Shown here: one piece after another, positions 23,264-31,590 of the stretch
How the letters are laid out: each line of letters starts with the position of its first letter
How positions within the stretch are numbered: the stretch's first letter is position 1
NCBI GenBank assembly: GCA_900546615.1
Contig: URDJ01000024.1
Location: 1 to 45,548, forward strand
Direction of reading: 5' to 3'
Source: an uncultured Eubacteriales bacterium
GTDB lineage: Bacteria; Bacillota; Clostridia; Oscillospirales; Oscillospiraceae
DNA length: 45,548 bases
Made by a program: the position numbers and the translations under genes
Notes under the pieces: model-generated
Seen by the model: the letters and a program-made list of their open reading frames with translations, nothing else
What the model was told of the DNA's origin: nothing
Databases searched by the model: none

Positions 23264-24163
23264 CTAAATACTGTCTTTTATCATCTGCATATATGCTCTT
23301 TCCAGCCTGCCTACATATGTGTCTTTTGCAAAAACAGCATATATACCCGCTTTTGAGAATTGCTCGTCCAAACGATATTGTTGAACCGTTTTTTCTGTTC
23401 TAATAACTCGTATTACATGTTCAGGCACAATTGATATACCATGGCCGGAAATGCTCAACATTATTTCGCTGGCTTGACTCGGGCATTCCACCAAGTTCGA
23501 TGGTATAATTGCAGCTGAGTCAAATACCTGCTGTGACATGCTGCTTATTCTTCTCGAAGCCGGCCTGGTAAACACAGGACAATCTGCTATCTGATTTAAA
23601 TGAATCACATCGTCATCTGCACAGTCTGCCTGGGTATTTCCGATATATTCATGTCTTGCTATCACATATAAATTTTCAGAAGCTATCTCCACGCAAACAA
23701 AATCAGGGATAGGTTTGTACAATGAAAGTATCACCATGTTAAGCTGCCTTTGCATAAGCTTCCTTATAAGCTCATCTTCATCAGATACAATCACCTCTAA
23801 CTCTGTATTACCCATGCAGCTGCGAGCTCTGCGTTCCAGCTCAGGAGCACAGTATGCGTGAAGCATAACCGGCATCCCTACAGCCAGTCTGCCCGCTTTT
23901 TCTTCGCTTATGTCCTCAAGCTGACGCAGCATCTTTTCGTATATTCTGACAATTCTTTCAGCCGTCTTTATATATATACGTCCAGCATACGTCAAAGTAA
24001 TTGGAGCCGTACTCCTGTCAAAGAGTTCTGCACCCAAGCTTTTCTCCGTCTTACGAACGAAAGCGCTCAGAGCAGGCTGTGATATGAACAATTTCTCGGC
24101 CGCTGCTGTTATACTGCCACTCTCTGCAATAGTTAAAAGGTATTTCATCTGACGATATTCCAC
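23264..24163 (-). CDS. LysR-family transcriptional regulator 1
   Basis: A 299-residue LysR regulator: N-terminal winged helix (MKYLLTIAESGSITAAAEKLFISQPALSAFVRKTE, in part) followed by a ligand-binding domain about residues 85-295. The start is GTG at 24163, because GGGAGG lies eight bases upstream; a longer frame to 24181 would run through that site. It stands just upstream of, and in the same direction as, the hydroxyacid operon, separated by a terminator, and is the best candidate for its regulator. LysR proteins usually bind a small acid effector, here plausibly the operon's substrate (inference). It is AT-rich like the operon. Confidence 0.88.
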   Translation of the reverse strand: MEYRQMKYLLTIAESGSITAAAEKLFISQPALSAFVRKTEKSLGAELFDRSTAPITLTYAGRIYIKTAERIVRIYEKMLRQLEDISEEKAGRLAVGMPVMLHAYCAPELERRARSCMGNTELEVIVSDEDELIRKLMQRQLNMVILSLYKPIPDFVCVEIASENLYVIARHEYIGNTQADCADDDVIHLNQIADCPVFTRPASRRISSMSQQVFDSAAIIPSNLVECPSQASEIMLSISGHGISIVPEHVIRVIRTEKTVQQYRLDEQFSKAGIYAVFAKDTYVGRLERAYMQMIKDSI

Positions 24164-24211
24164 AATAATAGCCTCCCGCAATAGCCGCCCTGGTTTTATA
24201 TGCCTATATAA

Positions 24212-24238
24212 ATATAATTATATATATCATATAATTAT
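24212..24238. promoter_or_regulatory. AT-rich repeated motif between divergent LysR genes
   Basis: The 176-base gap between the two divergent LysR starts has only 13 G/C in the 60 bases from 24181. ATATAATTAT occurs at 24212-24221 and again at 24229-24238, 17 bases apart, and is itself nearly palindromic. It is a reasonable place for the promoters and autoregulatory sites of both genes, but it is too AT-rich for me to fix -35/-10 boxes. Confidence 0.4.
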
Positions 24239-24339
24239 TAGCTCTATTCGTCAATTGCTATTCAATATATACTATTAACTGCGGTAAATAAACTTGAGTT
24301 TCGTTCGATTTATCCAGTATCTGTCCGGCGGAGGCTTAT

Positions 24340-25272
24340 ATGAATATCAACAGTATGCAATACTTTGTCACAACCATAGATTGCGGTTCCCTTCCTGCCG
24401 CTGCAAATGAATTGTTTATGACATTGCAGGGCCTGAATCAGGCCCTGCAGCGGCTTGAAAGCGAATATGGAGTAAAGCTGTATTACAGAGAAGAAAACAA
24501 AGTGCTGCCTACAGAAGCCGGAACGCTGTTATATCATACTTTTTCTCAGATAATTTCATTAAACTCCAGTGCTATAGACACGCTTAGGAGCAGCCACTTT
24601 GACGAACTTGCAATGAAGAAAAACAGCGTGACCATTTTTTCTGCGCCAATTTTTACAGAAATGATATTGCCGAAGCTTCTTCCTGCTTTCTGCAAGCGCA
24701 ATCCATATGCGAGGCTTAAAATCATCGAATTTCCATCGCATGACGCTGCAGGAATTCCCGTTGATCCTCTTAACTCCATATGCCTGTTCAGCGCTTCTCC
24801 GGCCAACATGGAATCAATATCAGGTAAATTTCCCGAACTTCCTAAAAGGCACATCCTTTGCCGGACCCCTGTTTTGATGTGCATGTCCAAAAAGTCTCCG
24901 CTTGCCGGGAAAGAACGGATTGCAAGAGACGACATGACGAACATGGACATTGTTTTGTGCAGAAATGACGGATACTTTTTAAGGTCGCTCTACCCCGTGT
25001 ATGACAAATCTAAAATAGTTATCCGGTCTCAAAGTAAGACCCTCGGTTATTCTGTCTTGTGTGAAAACAAAAACACAGTTGGGTTCACCAGTGCAGTCGA
25101 GTTTTATTACTTTAAAGATAAGCCGTTGATTTGTTCTACAATTGAGCCCAGGCTTGAGACAGTATATGGGTACCTTACGGGAAATGTTGAAAAATCTAAC
25201 ACCCCACTGGCACGGATCATCGAGATGATTGAGCTGGAGTTCAGTAAAATCGCGAAATCTATGGCACTATAA
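24340..25272 (+). CDS. LysR-family transcriptional regulator 2
   Basis: A 310-residue LysR-like regulator, divergent from regulator 1. The N-terminal domain matches the family frame (MNINSMQYFVTTIDCGSLPAAANELF) but the recognition helix reads TLQGLNQALQRLE in place of the common SQPALSxxIxxLE. The effector domain (about residues 90-300) is weakly conserved and unlike regulator 1. GGAGG lies six bases before the ATG. A strong terminator follows at 25341-25384. A pair of different divergent LysR genes beside one operon suggests two signals, but regulator 2 could also control genes elsewhere. Confidence 0.82.
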   Translation: MNINSMQYFVTTIDCGSLPAAANELFMTLQGLNQALQRLESEYGVKLYYREENKVLPTEAGTLLYHTFSQIISLNSSAIDTLRSSHFDELAMKKNSVTIFSAPIFTEMILPKLLPAFCKRNPYARLKIIEFPSHDAAGIPVDPLNSICLFSASPANMESISGKFPELPKRHILCRTPVLMCMSKKSPLAGKERIARDDMTNMDIVLCRNDGYFLRSLYPVYDKSKIVIRSQSKTLGYSVLCENKNTVGFTSAVEFYYFKDKPLICSTIEPRLETVYGYLTGNVEKSNTPLARIIEMIELEFSKIAKSMAL

Positions 25273-25340
25273 TTCAGGCTCATAGGCTGCATCGCCCTAA
25301 TTCCCATATTGTTCCGTCCCTCAAATGTGTACGACTGTAT

Positions 25341-25384
25341 CCTGCACGCGCGTCTTTGACGCAATATGCGCGTGCAGGTTTTTT
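25341..25384 (+). terminator. Intrinsic terminator after LysR gene 2
   Basis: An 11-pair GC-rich stem (25341-25351 with 25368-25378) with a 16-base loop and six T (25379-25384). It marks the right end of the AT-rich block. Confidence 0.85.
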
Positions 25385-25455
25385 AGCTGTACATGTACAA
25401 TTCACAAATTATTTACTGCATTCGGGAGAAATTGTATGGCGTTGCGGGGAAACTG

Positions 25456-25464
25456 TGCTATAAT
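25456..25464 (+). promoter_or_regulatory. Extended -10 promoter of ymfF
   Basis: TGC followed by TATAAT (25459-25464), 32 bases before the ymfF start. No convincing -35 box is seen at 17 bases, which fits an extended -10 element. Confidence 0.6.
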
Positions 25465-25496
25465 AGCTGAAGATTGCTTGAACGGGAGGGGCCTGT

Positions 25497-26801
25497 ATGG
25501 AATTTCGGCGGGAAGAGATCTTGCCGGGCGTCTTTTTGACCGGCGTCATTACCGACAAATTTAAGACCGCGGCCTTGAGCGTCTGCCTGCTCTCTCAGCT
25601 CGACGCCGAGACCGCCTCCATGAACGCCCTCATCCCCTATGTCCTGCGCCGCGGCACCGTGCGCTGCCCGGATATGGACAGCCTCGCCGCTTACATGGAC
25701 GGGCTTTACGGCCTCAGAGCCGAGCCGGTAGTCCGCTGCATCGGCGAGATACAGGCCGCCGGCTTCTACTGCTCCTTCCCTGAGGACAGGTTCCTCCCAG
25801 GAGGAGAGCGCCTGCTCGACAAGGCCGCCGGGCTGCTCGGGGAGCTTCTGCTCACCCCCAACACCCGCGGCGGGCTGCTCCTGCCCGACTATGTCGAGCG
25901 TGAGCGGGCAAGGCTCGCCGAAAAAATACGCGCGCGCAGGAACAACAAGGACAGCTACGCCGTCCTCAGACTCATCGAACTCATGTGCTGCTACGAACCC
26001 GCCGCCGTCGGCGCGCTCGGCTCAGCCGACGCTGCCGAGAGCATCGGTTATGTCGCGCTCTCGAAGCACTATCGCAGGCTCCTCTCCACCGTGCCCATCG
26101 AGGTCTTCTACTGCGGCGCGTCCGGCTTCGACGAGGTCTGCGGCGCGGTCTCCGAGGCCCTGACCGCCCTGCCCAGGGGCGAGATCGACCGGGACATGGG
26201 CACCGAGATACGCATGAACTCCGTCGAGCCTGAGCCGCGCGTCTTTACTGAGCACATGGACCTCAGCCAGGGCAAGCTCGCCATAGGCTGGCGGCTCGGC
26301 GAGTGCATGGAGGACCCCGACCTCGCCGCCATCAGCGTCTTTAACGCCGTCTACGGCGGCTGCGCGTCCTCCAAACTCTTTACAAACGTCCGGGAGCGCC
26401 TCTCCCTCTGCTACTACGCCTCCTCCGGCGCGGACGTGCAGAAGGGCCTGCTCTTTGTCGCCAGCGCCGTGAGCTTCGAGAACTTCCGCATGGCGAGGGA
26501 CGAGATATTCCGTCAGCTCGAACTCATGAAACAGGGCGGCATTACGGACGAGGAACTGCTGGCCGCAAAGCGCAGCGTGTCGTCCGCGCTCCGTGCGGTG
26601 GAGGATGACCCCGGAGTACTCGAGGCCTACTGGCTCTCCATGAATGTCTCCGGCGGCGAGATAAGCCCGTCCGAGCTGGCCGCCGCCTGCGAGCTGGTCA
26701 CAAAAGACGAGGTCGCGGCCATCGCCCGCAGCTGCGAGTGCGACGCGGAGCTCTACCTCTGCGGGAAGGAGGACGGGGACGATGAGCCTGACGAGGACTG
26801 A
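25497..26801 (+). CDS. ymfF: M16-family peptidase-like protein, catalytically inactive partner (YmfF type)
   Basis: A 434-residue protein with the M16 (insulinase/processing-peptidase) fold but without the zinc-binding HxxEH motif, so it is probably the non-catalytic half of a two-protein peptidase. It corresponds to B. subtilis YmfF, which public annotation links to the 5-aminopentanol modification of elongation factor P. The C-terminal half carries the family's YGGCASSKLFTNVRERLSLCYYASSG segment (in part, about residues 284-309). The C-terminus is acidic. A strong GGGAGGGG site precedes the start. It overlaps ymfH by 20 bases, so the two are co-translated. Confidence 0.87.
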   Translation: MEFRREEILPGVFLTGVITDKFKTAALSVCLLSQLDAETASMNALIPYVLRRGTVRCPDMDSLAAYMDGLYGLRAEPVVRCIGEIQAAGFYCSFPEDRFLPGGERLLDKAAGLLGELLLTPNTRGGLLLPDYVERERARLAEKIRARRNNKDSYAVLRLIELMCCYEPAAVGALGSADAAESIGYVALSKHYRRLLSTVPIEVFYCGASGFDEVCGAVSEALTALPRGEIDRDMGTEIRMNSVEPEPRVFTEHMDLSQGKLAIGWRLGECMEDPDLAAISVFNAVYGGCASSKLFTNVRERLSLCYYASSGADVQKGLLFVASAVSFENFRMARDEIFRQLELMKQGGITDEELLAAKRSVSSALRAVEDDPGVLEAYWLSMNVSGGEISPSELAAACELVTKDEVAAIARSCECDAELYLCGKEDGDDEPDED

Positions 26802-28065
26802 TTACCCCAACATCGGCGAGACGCTGTTTTCCGGCACGCTCGCAAACGGGCTGAGGGCAGCCGTGCTGCCCCGGCCGGGCTTTCTCAAAAAGTACGCCTT
26901 CTTCGCCGCGAACTACGGCGGCGTCATGAGGGACTTTTCCATCGGCGGCCGCAGGGTCGCATCTCCCGAGGGCGTGGCGCATTTTCTCGAGCACAAGCTG
27001 TTCGACATGCCCTGGGGCAACGCGCTCCCCCTCCTCTCGGGCAGGGGCGCCATGCCCAACGCCTACACCTCCGATTTCATCACAGCCTATCACTTCGAGT
27101 GCGTCGAGGGCTTTTATGAGAACCTCGACACCCTGCTCGAGTTCGTCTCAACGCCGTATTTCACCGCCGAAAGCGTAGAAAAGGAGCAGGGTATCATCGG
27201 CGAGGAGATAGGCATGACCGAGAACGACCCCGGCCACGCGCTCTACTACGGCCTCATGCGCTGCCTCTACGAGCACTGCCGGGTCAGGGACAGCATCGTC
27301 GGCACGGCGGAGAGCATAGCAGCCATAACGCCGGAGATACTCGCTGACTGCCACAGGGCCTTCTACGCGCCCTCGAACATGCTGCTGTGCGTCGTGGGCG
27401 ACGTGGAGCCGGAGAGGGTCGCCGAGGCTGCGGAGAGGATACTGCCCCGCGAGCTCTCGCCCGTGCCGGAGCCGGACTACGGCGAGCCGGAGGGCCTTGA
27501 GCCGTTTACGGAGCGCTTCACGAAGGAGATGGATGTCTCCGCGCCGCAGTTCATGTTCGGCGTGAAGCTGCCGCCGGAGGGCGCGGGGGACGAGCTGCTC
27601 CGCCGAAAGCTCACCACCGCTCTGGCGCTCAGGGCGCTGGCGGGCACGTCCTCGAAGCTCTACACCTCCATGTACTCCGAGGGCCTCATCCGCAGCTTCT
27701 GGAACGAGGCCGACTGGGGACCCTGTGCGGCCTATGCCGTCTTCGGCGGCGAGGGACGTGAACCTGAGACCGTGCTCGGGCGCTTCCTTGACGCCGCGAA
27801 GGACGTATCGGAGCGCGGCTTCGATGCGGAGAGCTTTGAAAACTGCCGCCGGGCCGAATACGGTATGCGGATACGCGCCCTCGGGCGAGCCTCAGCCGTG
27901 GCGGACTCGATAGCCAGAAACAGCTTCGCCGGCTGCGAGGCACTCAGGAGCTTTGAGCTGCTGCCGGAAATAGACCGCGGCGAGTGCGAGAGCTTCGTCC
28001 GGGAATACCTCAGACCGGAGCGCACCGCGCTCTCGGTCATACTGCCGAGACCTCGAAAGGACTGA
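26782..28065 (+). CDS. ymfH: M16-family zinc peptidase (YmfH type)
   Basis: A 427-residue M16 metallopeptidase. The inverted zinc motif HFLEH (HxxEH) stands in VAHFLEHKLFDMPWGN at about residue 69, and a downstream Glu region EKEQGIIGEEIGMTENDP gives the third ligand, so this is the active member of the pair. The start is ATG 26782, inside the end of ymfF, with GGAGG nine bases upstream. Lgt follows after six bases. The physiological substrate is not known to me; the EF-P link comes from annotation of the B. subtilis homologues. Confidence 0.9.
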   Translation: MSLTRTDYPNIGETLFSGTLANGLRAAVLPRPGFLKKYAFFAANYGGVMRDFSIGGRRVASPEGVAHFLEHKLFDMPWGNALPLLSGRGAMPNAYTSDFITAYHFECVEGFYENLDTLLEFVSTPYFTAESVEKEQGIIGEEIGMTENDPGHALYYGLMRCLYEHCRVRDSIVGTAESIAAITPEILADCHRAFYAPSNMLLCVVGDVEPERVAEAAERILPRELSPVPEPDYGEPEGLEPFTERFTKEMDVSAPQFMFGVKLPPEGAGDELLRRKLTTALALRALAGTSSKLYTSMYSEGLIRSFWNEADWGPCAAYAVFGGEGREPETVLGRFLDAAKDVSERGFDAESFENCRRAEYGMRIRALGRASAVADSIARNSFAGCEALRSFELLPEIDRGECESFVREYLRPERTALSVILPRPRKD

Positions 28066-28071
28066 ACTTCC

Positions 28072-29055
28072 ATGCCAACCATGATGAGAGACGCCGCCAT
28101 CAGCTTCCCCATGCTGGGCGGCCTCACCCTCGATTTCCCCGCGAGCTTCGAGCTTTTCGGGCACACCTTCTACCTCTACGGCGTCGTCATGGCCATCGCC
28201 TTCATCGCCGCCGTGTTCTACGCCGCAAAACGCGCGCCGCGCGTCGGCATCAAGGGCGACGATATCTTCGGGCTGGTGCTCTGGGTGCTGCCCATCGCCA
28301 TAGTCGGCTGCCGCATCTACTACGTCATCGCCGAGTGGGACAGGTACAGGGACAACTTCTGGGACGTCTTCAAGATCTGGGAGGGCGGCATCGCCATGTA
28401 CGGCGGCACGATAGCCGGCGTGCTCACCGTCATCGTCTGGAGCCATGTGAAGAAGATACGCTTCGGCGCGACGCTGGATGCAGCCTCGTCGGGCCTCATT
28501 CTCGGCCAGGTGATCGGCCGCTGGGCAAACTTCGTGAACCGCGAGGCCTTCGGAAGCGAGACGGACATATTCTGCCGCATGGGACTGACGACTCCCGACG
28601 GCACGACATATTACGTACACCCGACCTTCCTGTACGAGAGCCTGTGGAACCTCGTCGGCTTCATCATCATCGACCGCTGCTGGTACCGCAAGGACCACCG
28701 GAAATACGACGGGCAGATATTCCTTTTCTACGTGTTCTGGTACGGCGCGGGCCGGGCCTGGGTCGAGGGTCTGCGGACGGACAGCCTGTACATACCGGGC
28801 ACGAACATCCGCACCTCACAGCTCGTCGCCGCGGTGTCTGCGGTCGTGGCGCTGGCCGTGCTGCTCGTCAATATAAAGCGCCCGCACAGGCCGACCTATG
28901 TGAGCGTGCAGGCCGCCGAAGCCGCGGCCGCTGCGGAGACCGCCGGGGACGGGACAGAGACCGGGGCCGGGACAGAGACCGGGGCCGGGGCCGATATCAC
29001 AAACGAAATCGAAACCGAAACTGCTGAGAAAATGGAGGAAAAAGACGATGTCTGA
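28072..29055 (+). CDS. lgt: Prolipoprotein diacylglyceryl transferase with low-complexity tail
   Basis: Integral membrane enzyme that moves diacylglycerol from phosphatidylglycerol to the lipobox cysteine of prelipoproteins. Family motifs: FYLYGVVMAIAFI (first helices), GGIAMYGGTIAG (about residues 105-116) and the signature GRWANFVNREAFG (about 146-158), then HPTFLYESLWNL. The enzyme part ends near residue 280, followed by about 45 residues rich in Ala, Glu, Thr and Gly, in part made by an 18-base DNA repeat (28951-28986). The family is usually 250-290 residues, so the 327-residue length is due to this tail. The end overlaps the next gene by eight bases. Confidence 0.93.
   Translation: MPTMMRDAAISFPMLGGLTLDFPASFELFGHTFYLYGVVMAIAFIAAVFYAAKRAPRVGIKGDDIFGLVLWVLPIAIVGCRIYYVIAEWDRYRDNFWDVFKIWEGGIAMYGGTIAGVLTVIVWSHVKKIRFGATLDAASSGLILGQVIGRWANFVNREAFGSETDIFCRMGLTTPDGTTYYVHPTFLYESLWNLVGFIIIDRCWYRKDHRKYDGQIFLFYVFWYGAGRAWVEGLRTDSLYIPGTNIRTSQLVAAVSAVVALAVLLVNIKRPHRPTYVSVQAAEAAAAAETAGDGTETGAGTETGAGADITNEIETETAEKMEEKDDV
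28951..28986 (+). repeat. Two perfect 18-base tandem repeats in the lgt tail
   Basis: GGGACAGAGACCGGGGCC occurs twice in a row (28951-28968 and 28969-28986), adding six residues per copy to the disordered C-terminal tail, with degenerate partial copies on both sides. Confidence 0.85.
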
Positions 29056-29494
29056 TTACAGTGATCTGATCAAATCCCTGAAAGCCGCGGCCGGCGGGTT
29101 TGCGGACATAGCGAAGGACCTGGCGGGAGCCGCCGGGGACAAGGCGAAGGACCTGGCCGGAGGCGCGGGCGAAAAGGCCAAGTCCCTTGCAAGGATGGCG
29201 AAGCTGTCCGTGGAGCTCAGCTCCGAGCGCGACAGCCTGAAGGACGCCTATGCCGAGGTAGGCAGGCTGTACTTCGAGACGGCGGACAAGACCGCGCCGG
29301 GCGAGATGTACGTAAGGGCCTTCGACCGCGTGATGCTGTCGCTGGCGGCGATAGAGCGCATGGAGGCCGAGCTGACCGAGCTGCGCGCCGCGCTGGGCAA
29401 CAGCGGTGTCGTGGATGCCGACTTCGAGGACGTGGTGAGCGCCTCCGAGGACGGCATAGAGGTCGAGATAACCGAGGACAAGCCCGAGGAATGA
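29048..29494 (+). CDS. Helical repeat protein of unknown function
   Basis: A 148-residue protein I do not recognise. Residues 20-48 repeat a motif AKDLAGAAGDK / AKDLAGGAGEK / AKSLA, an 11-residue amphipathic pattern like LEA or apolipoprotein helices. Then comes a long helix predicted to be coiled-coil (VELSSERDSLKDAYAEVGRLYFE and a second EAELTELRAAL stretch), and an acidic C-terminus. No signal peptide or membrane helix is seen. It overlaps lgt by eight bases, has GGAGG nine bases upstream and is the last gene of the run. Proteins with a similar SVELSSERDxLKxxYxEVGRLYFE core are, to my memory, common small hypotheticals in Clostridia. Confidence 0.8.
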   Translation: MSDYSDLIKSLKAAAGGFADIAKDLAGAAGDKAKDLAGGAGEKAKSLARMAKLSVELSSERDSLKDAYAEVGRLYFETADKTAPGEMYVRAFDRVMLSLAAIERMEAELTELRAALGNSGVVDADFEDVVSASEDGIEVEITEDKPEE

Positions 29495-29506
29495 GCCGAA
29501 AAGAAT

Positions 29507-29544
29507 ACCGGGGCCCCGCGTTTTGCGGGACCCCGGTGCTTTTT
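29507..29544 (+). terminator. Terminator between convergent genes
   Basis: A 13-position stem (29507-29519 with 29525-29537, one mismatch) with a TTTT-containing loop, followed by a run of five T at 29540-29544. It ends the lgt transcript just before the stop of the converging oxidoreductase. Confidence 0.78.
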
Positions 29545-29548
29545 GCGC

Positions 29549-31492
29549 TTATTTCAGAAAACAGAGGGCCTTGATGCAGCCGTCCTTCGTTGCGTGAGGT
29601 ATGCGGCCGCTCTTTACGCAGTCGCCCACGGAAACGACGTGCCCGAACTCGCCGTAGAAGCGCTCGGCTGCCTCGGCGTCGGGCCTGACCCCGAGCGAGA
29701 GCACTACCCAGTCGGCCTCCAGCTCCTTCACGGAGCCGTCAGCGAGGCAGCGGAGCGACACGCCCCTGTCCGTGATGCCCAGCAGGGCATGGCCCGTATA
29801 TATCTCCGGCTCGTGCGGCAGGATGCGGCTCATGAGGTCGCTTATGATGACCGAGAACATGCCCGAACCGACCTTGTCCTGCATGTCGGCGAGCGCAACG
29901 CGGCATCCCTCCAGGCAGAGCTTCTCCGCGCACTCCAGCCCGGTCATGCCCGCGCCCACGATGACGACCCGGCCGGACACTTTCGCCTTGCCTGAGATGA
30001 CATCGTGAACCGTCACGACCTTCCCGGAGCCTATGCCGGGCAGACTGGCGGGGACTATCGGCTCCGCGCCGAAGGCCAGCACGACACCCTCTGGCCCTTC
30101 CGCCTTCACCGCCCCGATGTCCGGCGCGGCGCCGAGATGGAGCTTCACGCCCAGACGCCCGAGGCTGTCCGTCATCGTCTCGGTATAGCGGGTGATCTTC
30201 TCCTTGAACTGGCCCTTGTCGGCCAGATTCATGCTGCCGCCGAGCCGCTCCTCCTTCTCGAACAGGCTCACGTCGAAGCCGCGCTGCGCGAGTACCTCGG
30301 CCGCCTGCATGCCCGCCGGGCCGCCGCCTATCACGGCAACGCTCCGGCCCTCGCCGTCGCGCTCCGGGACTGCGGGATACACTGCCTCGCAGCCCGCCCT
30401 CGGGTTCAGCGCGCAGCGTATGGGCAGGCGCGCGTACAGCTGCTCGCGGCAGAACATGCAGCCTATGCACTTGCGGATGCCCACAGTGTCGCCGGCCTCG
30501 GCCTTGCGCATGAAATTCGGGTCGGCTATGAGCGAGCGCCCCAGCGCCACGAAATCGGATACGCCCTCCTCAAGCATCTGCTCGGCAAACTCAGGGTCCT
30601 TTATCGTGTTCGTCGAGATCACCGGGATGCCCACGCTGTCCTTCACGGCCTTCGCTATATGCCGCTTCCAGCCGGAGCGGTAGGAGTAAGGCTCGCAGTT
30701 GGCGTCGGCGTTGAAGTTGTTGCCGTAGCTCACGTTCAGCACGTCCGCGCCGGCCCGCTCGAATATTTTCGCCAGCACCGGGCCGTCGGCGGCGGTCATG
30801 GTGCCCGGTATGTCGGGGGTGCACTCGTCGCCGGGGAAACGCACGCTCACCGCAAATCCGCGCCCCAGCTCGCGGTGTATCGCCTCAATGATCTCCGTCA
30901 CTATACGGCAGCGGTTCTCCGCCGAGCCGCCGTATTCGTCCGTCCTGTCGTTATAGTAGGGGCTGAGGAACTGGGCCAGCAGATAGCCGTGCGCCCCGGC
31001 CAGCTCCACTCCGTCAAAGCCCGCCTTCTGCGCCCTCGCCGCCGCGTCAACAAAGCGGCGCTCCACGACCTTTATCTCCTCGACCGTCATGGCATGCGCG
31101 GGCCTGCCGCCCGGCATCGCCGGTATCCCGCTCGCGCCCCAGACCTCGCCGCCGGGCACGGGGTCGCTCTTGGCGCCGTAATGGTGCAGCTGAATGAAGG
31201 CCTTGCAGTCGTACTTGTGTATCGCCTCCGCAAGCTGCTGATACGCGCAGATGTAGCTGTCGTCGGTGATGCGCAGCTGAGACTGCCAGGGGACGTTGTT
31301 CGTCTCGTCAACCGCCGTCGCCTCGACGATGATAAGCCCCACGCCGCCGCGCGCACGCTCCTCGTAGTACGCGATCGCCCTCGGCCCGGGACTGCCGTTC
31401 ATCTCGCCGTACAGCACCTCCATGGGCGACATCACGGCCCTGTTCTTCAGCCTCAGTTCGCCTATCCTTCCAGCAGTGAACAGCTTTTTCAT
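29549..31492 (-). CDS. Old-yellow-enzyme-like FMN/FAD/[4Fe-4S] oxidoreductase (2,4-dienoyl-CoA reductase / enoate reductase family)
   Basis: A 647-residue flavoprotein with the architecture of FadH, enoate reductase and BaiCD/BaiH: an FMN TIM barrel (residues 1 to about 330, with QLHHYGAKSDP, GAHGYLLAQFLSPYYNDRTD and the YGGSAENR motif), an iron-sulfur site (Cys about 338, 341, 344 and 356), an FAD motif VAVIGGGPAGMQAAE (about 384) and an NAD(P) motif VVIVGAGMTGLECAE (about 507). It reduces a C=C bond of an activated substrate with NAD(P)H. The iron-sulfur motif is Cx2Cx2Cx11C, whereas the relatives I remember have Cx2Cx3Cx11C. Divergent from a TetR gene 98 bases away that may control it. The substrate is unknown; cinnamate-type, enoyl-CoA or steroid substrates are all possible. 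Confidence 0.88.
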   Translation of the reverse strand: MKKLFTAGRIGELRLKNRAVMSPMEVLYGEMNGSPGPRAIAYYEERARGGVGLIIVEATAVDETNNVPWQSQLRITDDSYICAYQQLAEAIHKYDCKAFIQLHHYGAKSDPVPGGEVWGASGIPAMPGGRPAHAMTVEEIKVVERRFVDAAARAQKAGFDGVELAGAHGYLLAQFLSPYYNDRTDEYGGSAENRCRIVTEIIEAIHRELGRGFAVSVRFPGDECTPDIPGTMTAADGPVLAKIFERAGADVLNVSYGNNFNADANCEPYSYRSGWKRHIAKAVKDSVGIPVISTNTIKDPEFAEQMLEEGVSDFVALGRSLIADPNFMRKAEAGDTVGIRKCIGCMFCREQLYARLPIRCALNPRAGCEAVYPAVPERDGEGRSVAVIGGGPAGMQAAEVLAQRGFDVSLFEKEERLGGSMNLADKGQFKEKITRYTETMTDSLGRLGVKLHLGAAPDIGAVKAEGPEGVVLAFGAEPIVPASLPGIGSGKVVTVHDVISGKAKVSGRVVIVGAGMTGLECAEKLCLEGCRVALADMQDKVGSGMFSVIISDLMSRILPHEPEIYTGHALLGITDRGVSLRCLADGSVKELEADWVVLSLGVRPDAEAAERFYGEFGHVVSVGDCVKSGRIPHATKDGCIKALCFLK

Positions 31493-31520
31493 TTGTCTCC
31501 TCTTTTCCTGTGAAATTGGC

Positions 31521-31554
31521 TTGAAACGTCCAAATATTTATGCTATAAATTATA
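31521..31554 (+). promoter_or_regulatory. Promoter and possible operator of the TetR gene
   Basis: TTGAAA (31521-31526), 17 bases ending in TGC, TATAAA (31544-31549), about 40 bases before the TetR ATG. The -10 overlaps a short palindrome TATAA-A-TTATA (31544-31554), a possible operator within the 98-base divergent gap. Confidence 0.6.
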
Positions 31555-31590
31555 TATTCTGTATAAACGCTTAGTGACCGGGAGGTAAAG

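Noticed and set aside
23061..23290. The LysR 1 C-terminus and the dehydrogenase N-terminus share the residues MIKDSI (16/18 bases identical)
   Set aside because: Too short to argue for duplication, and nothing beyond the six codons matches; noted as probable coincidence.
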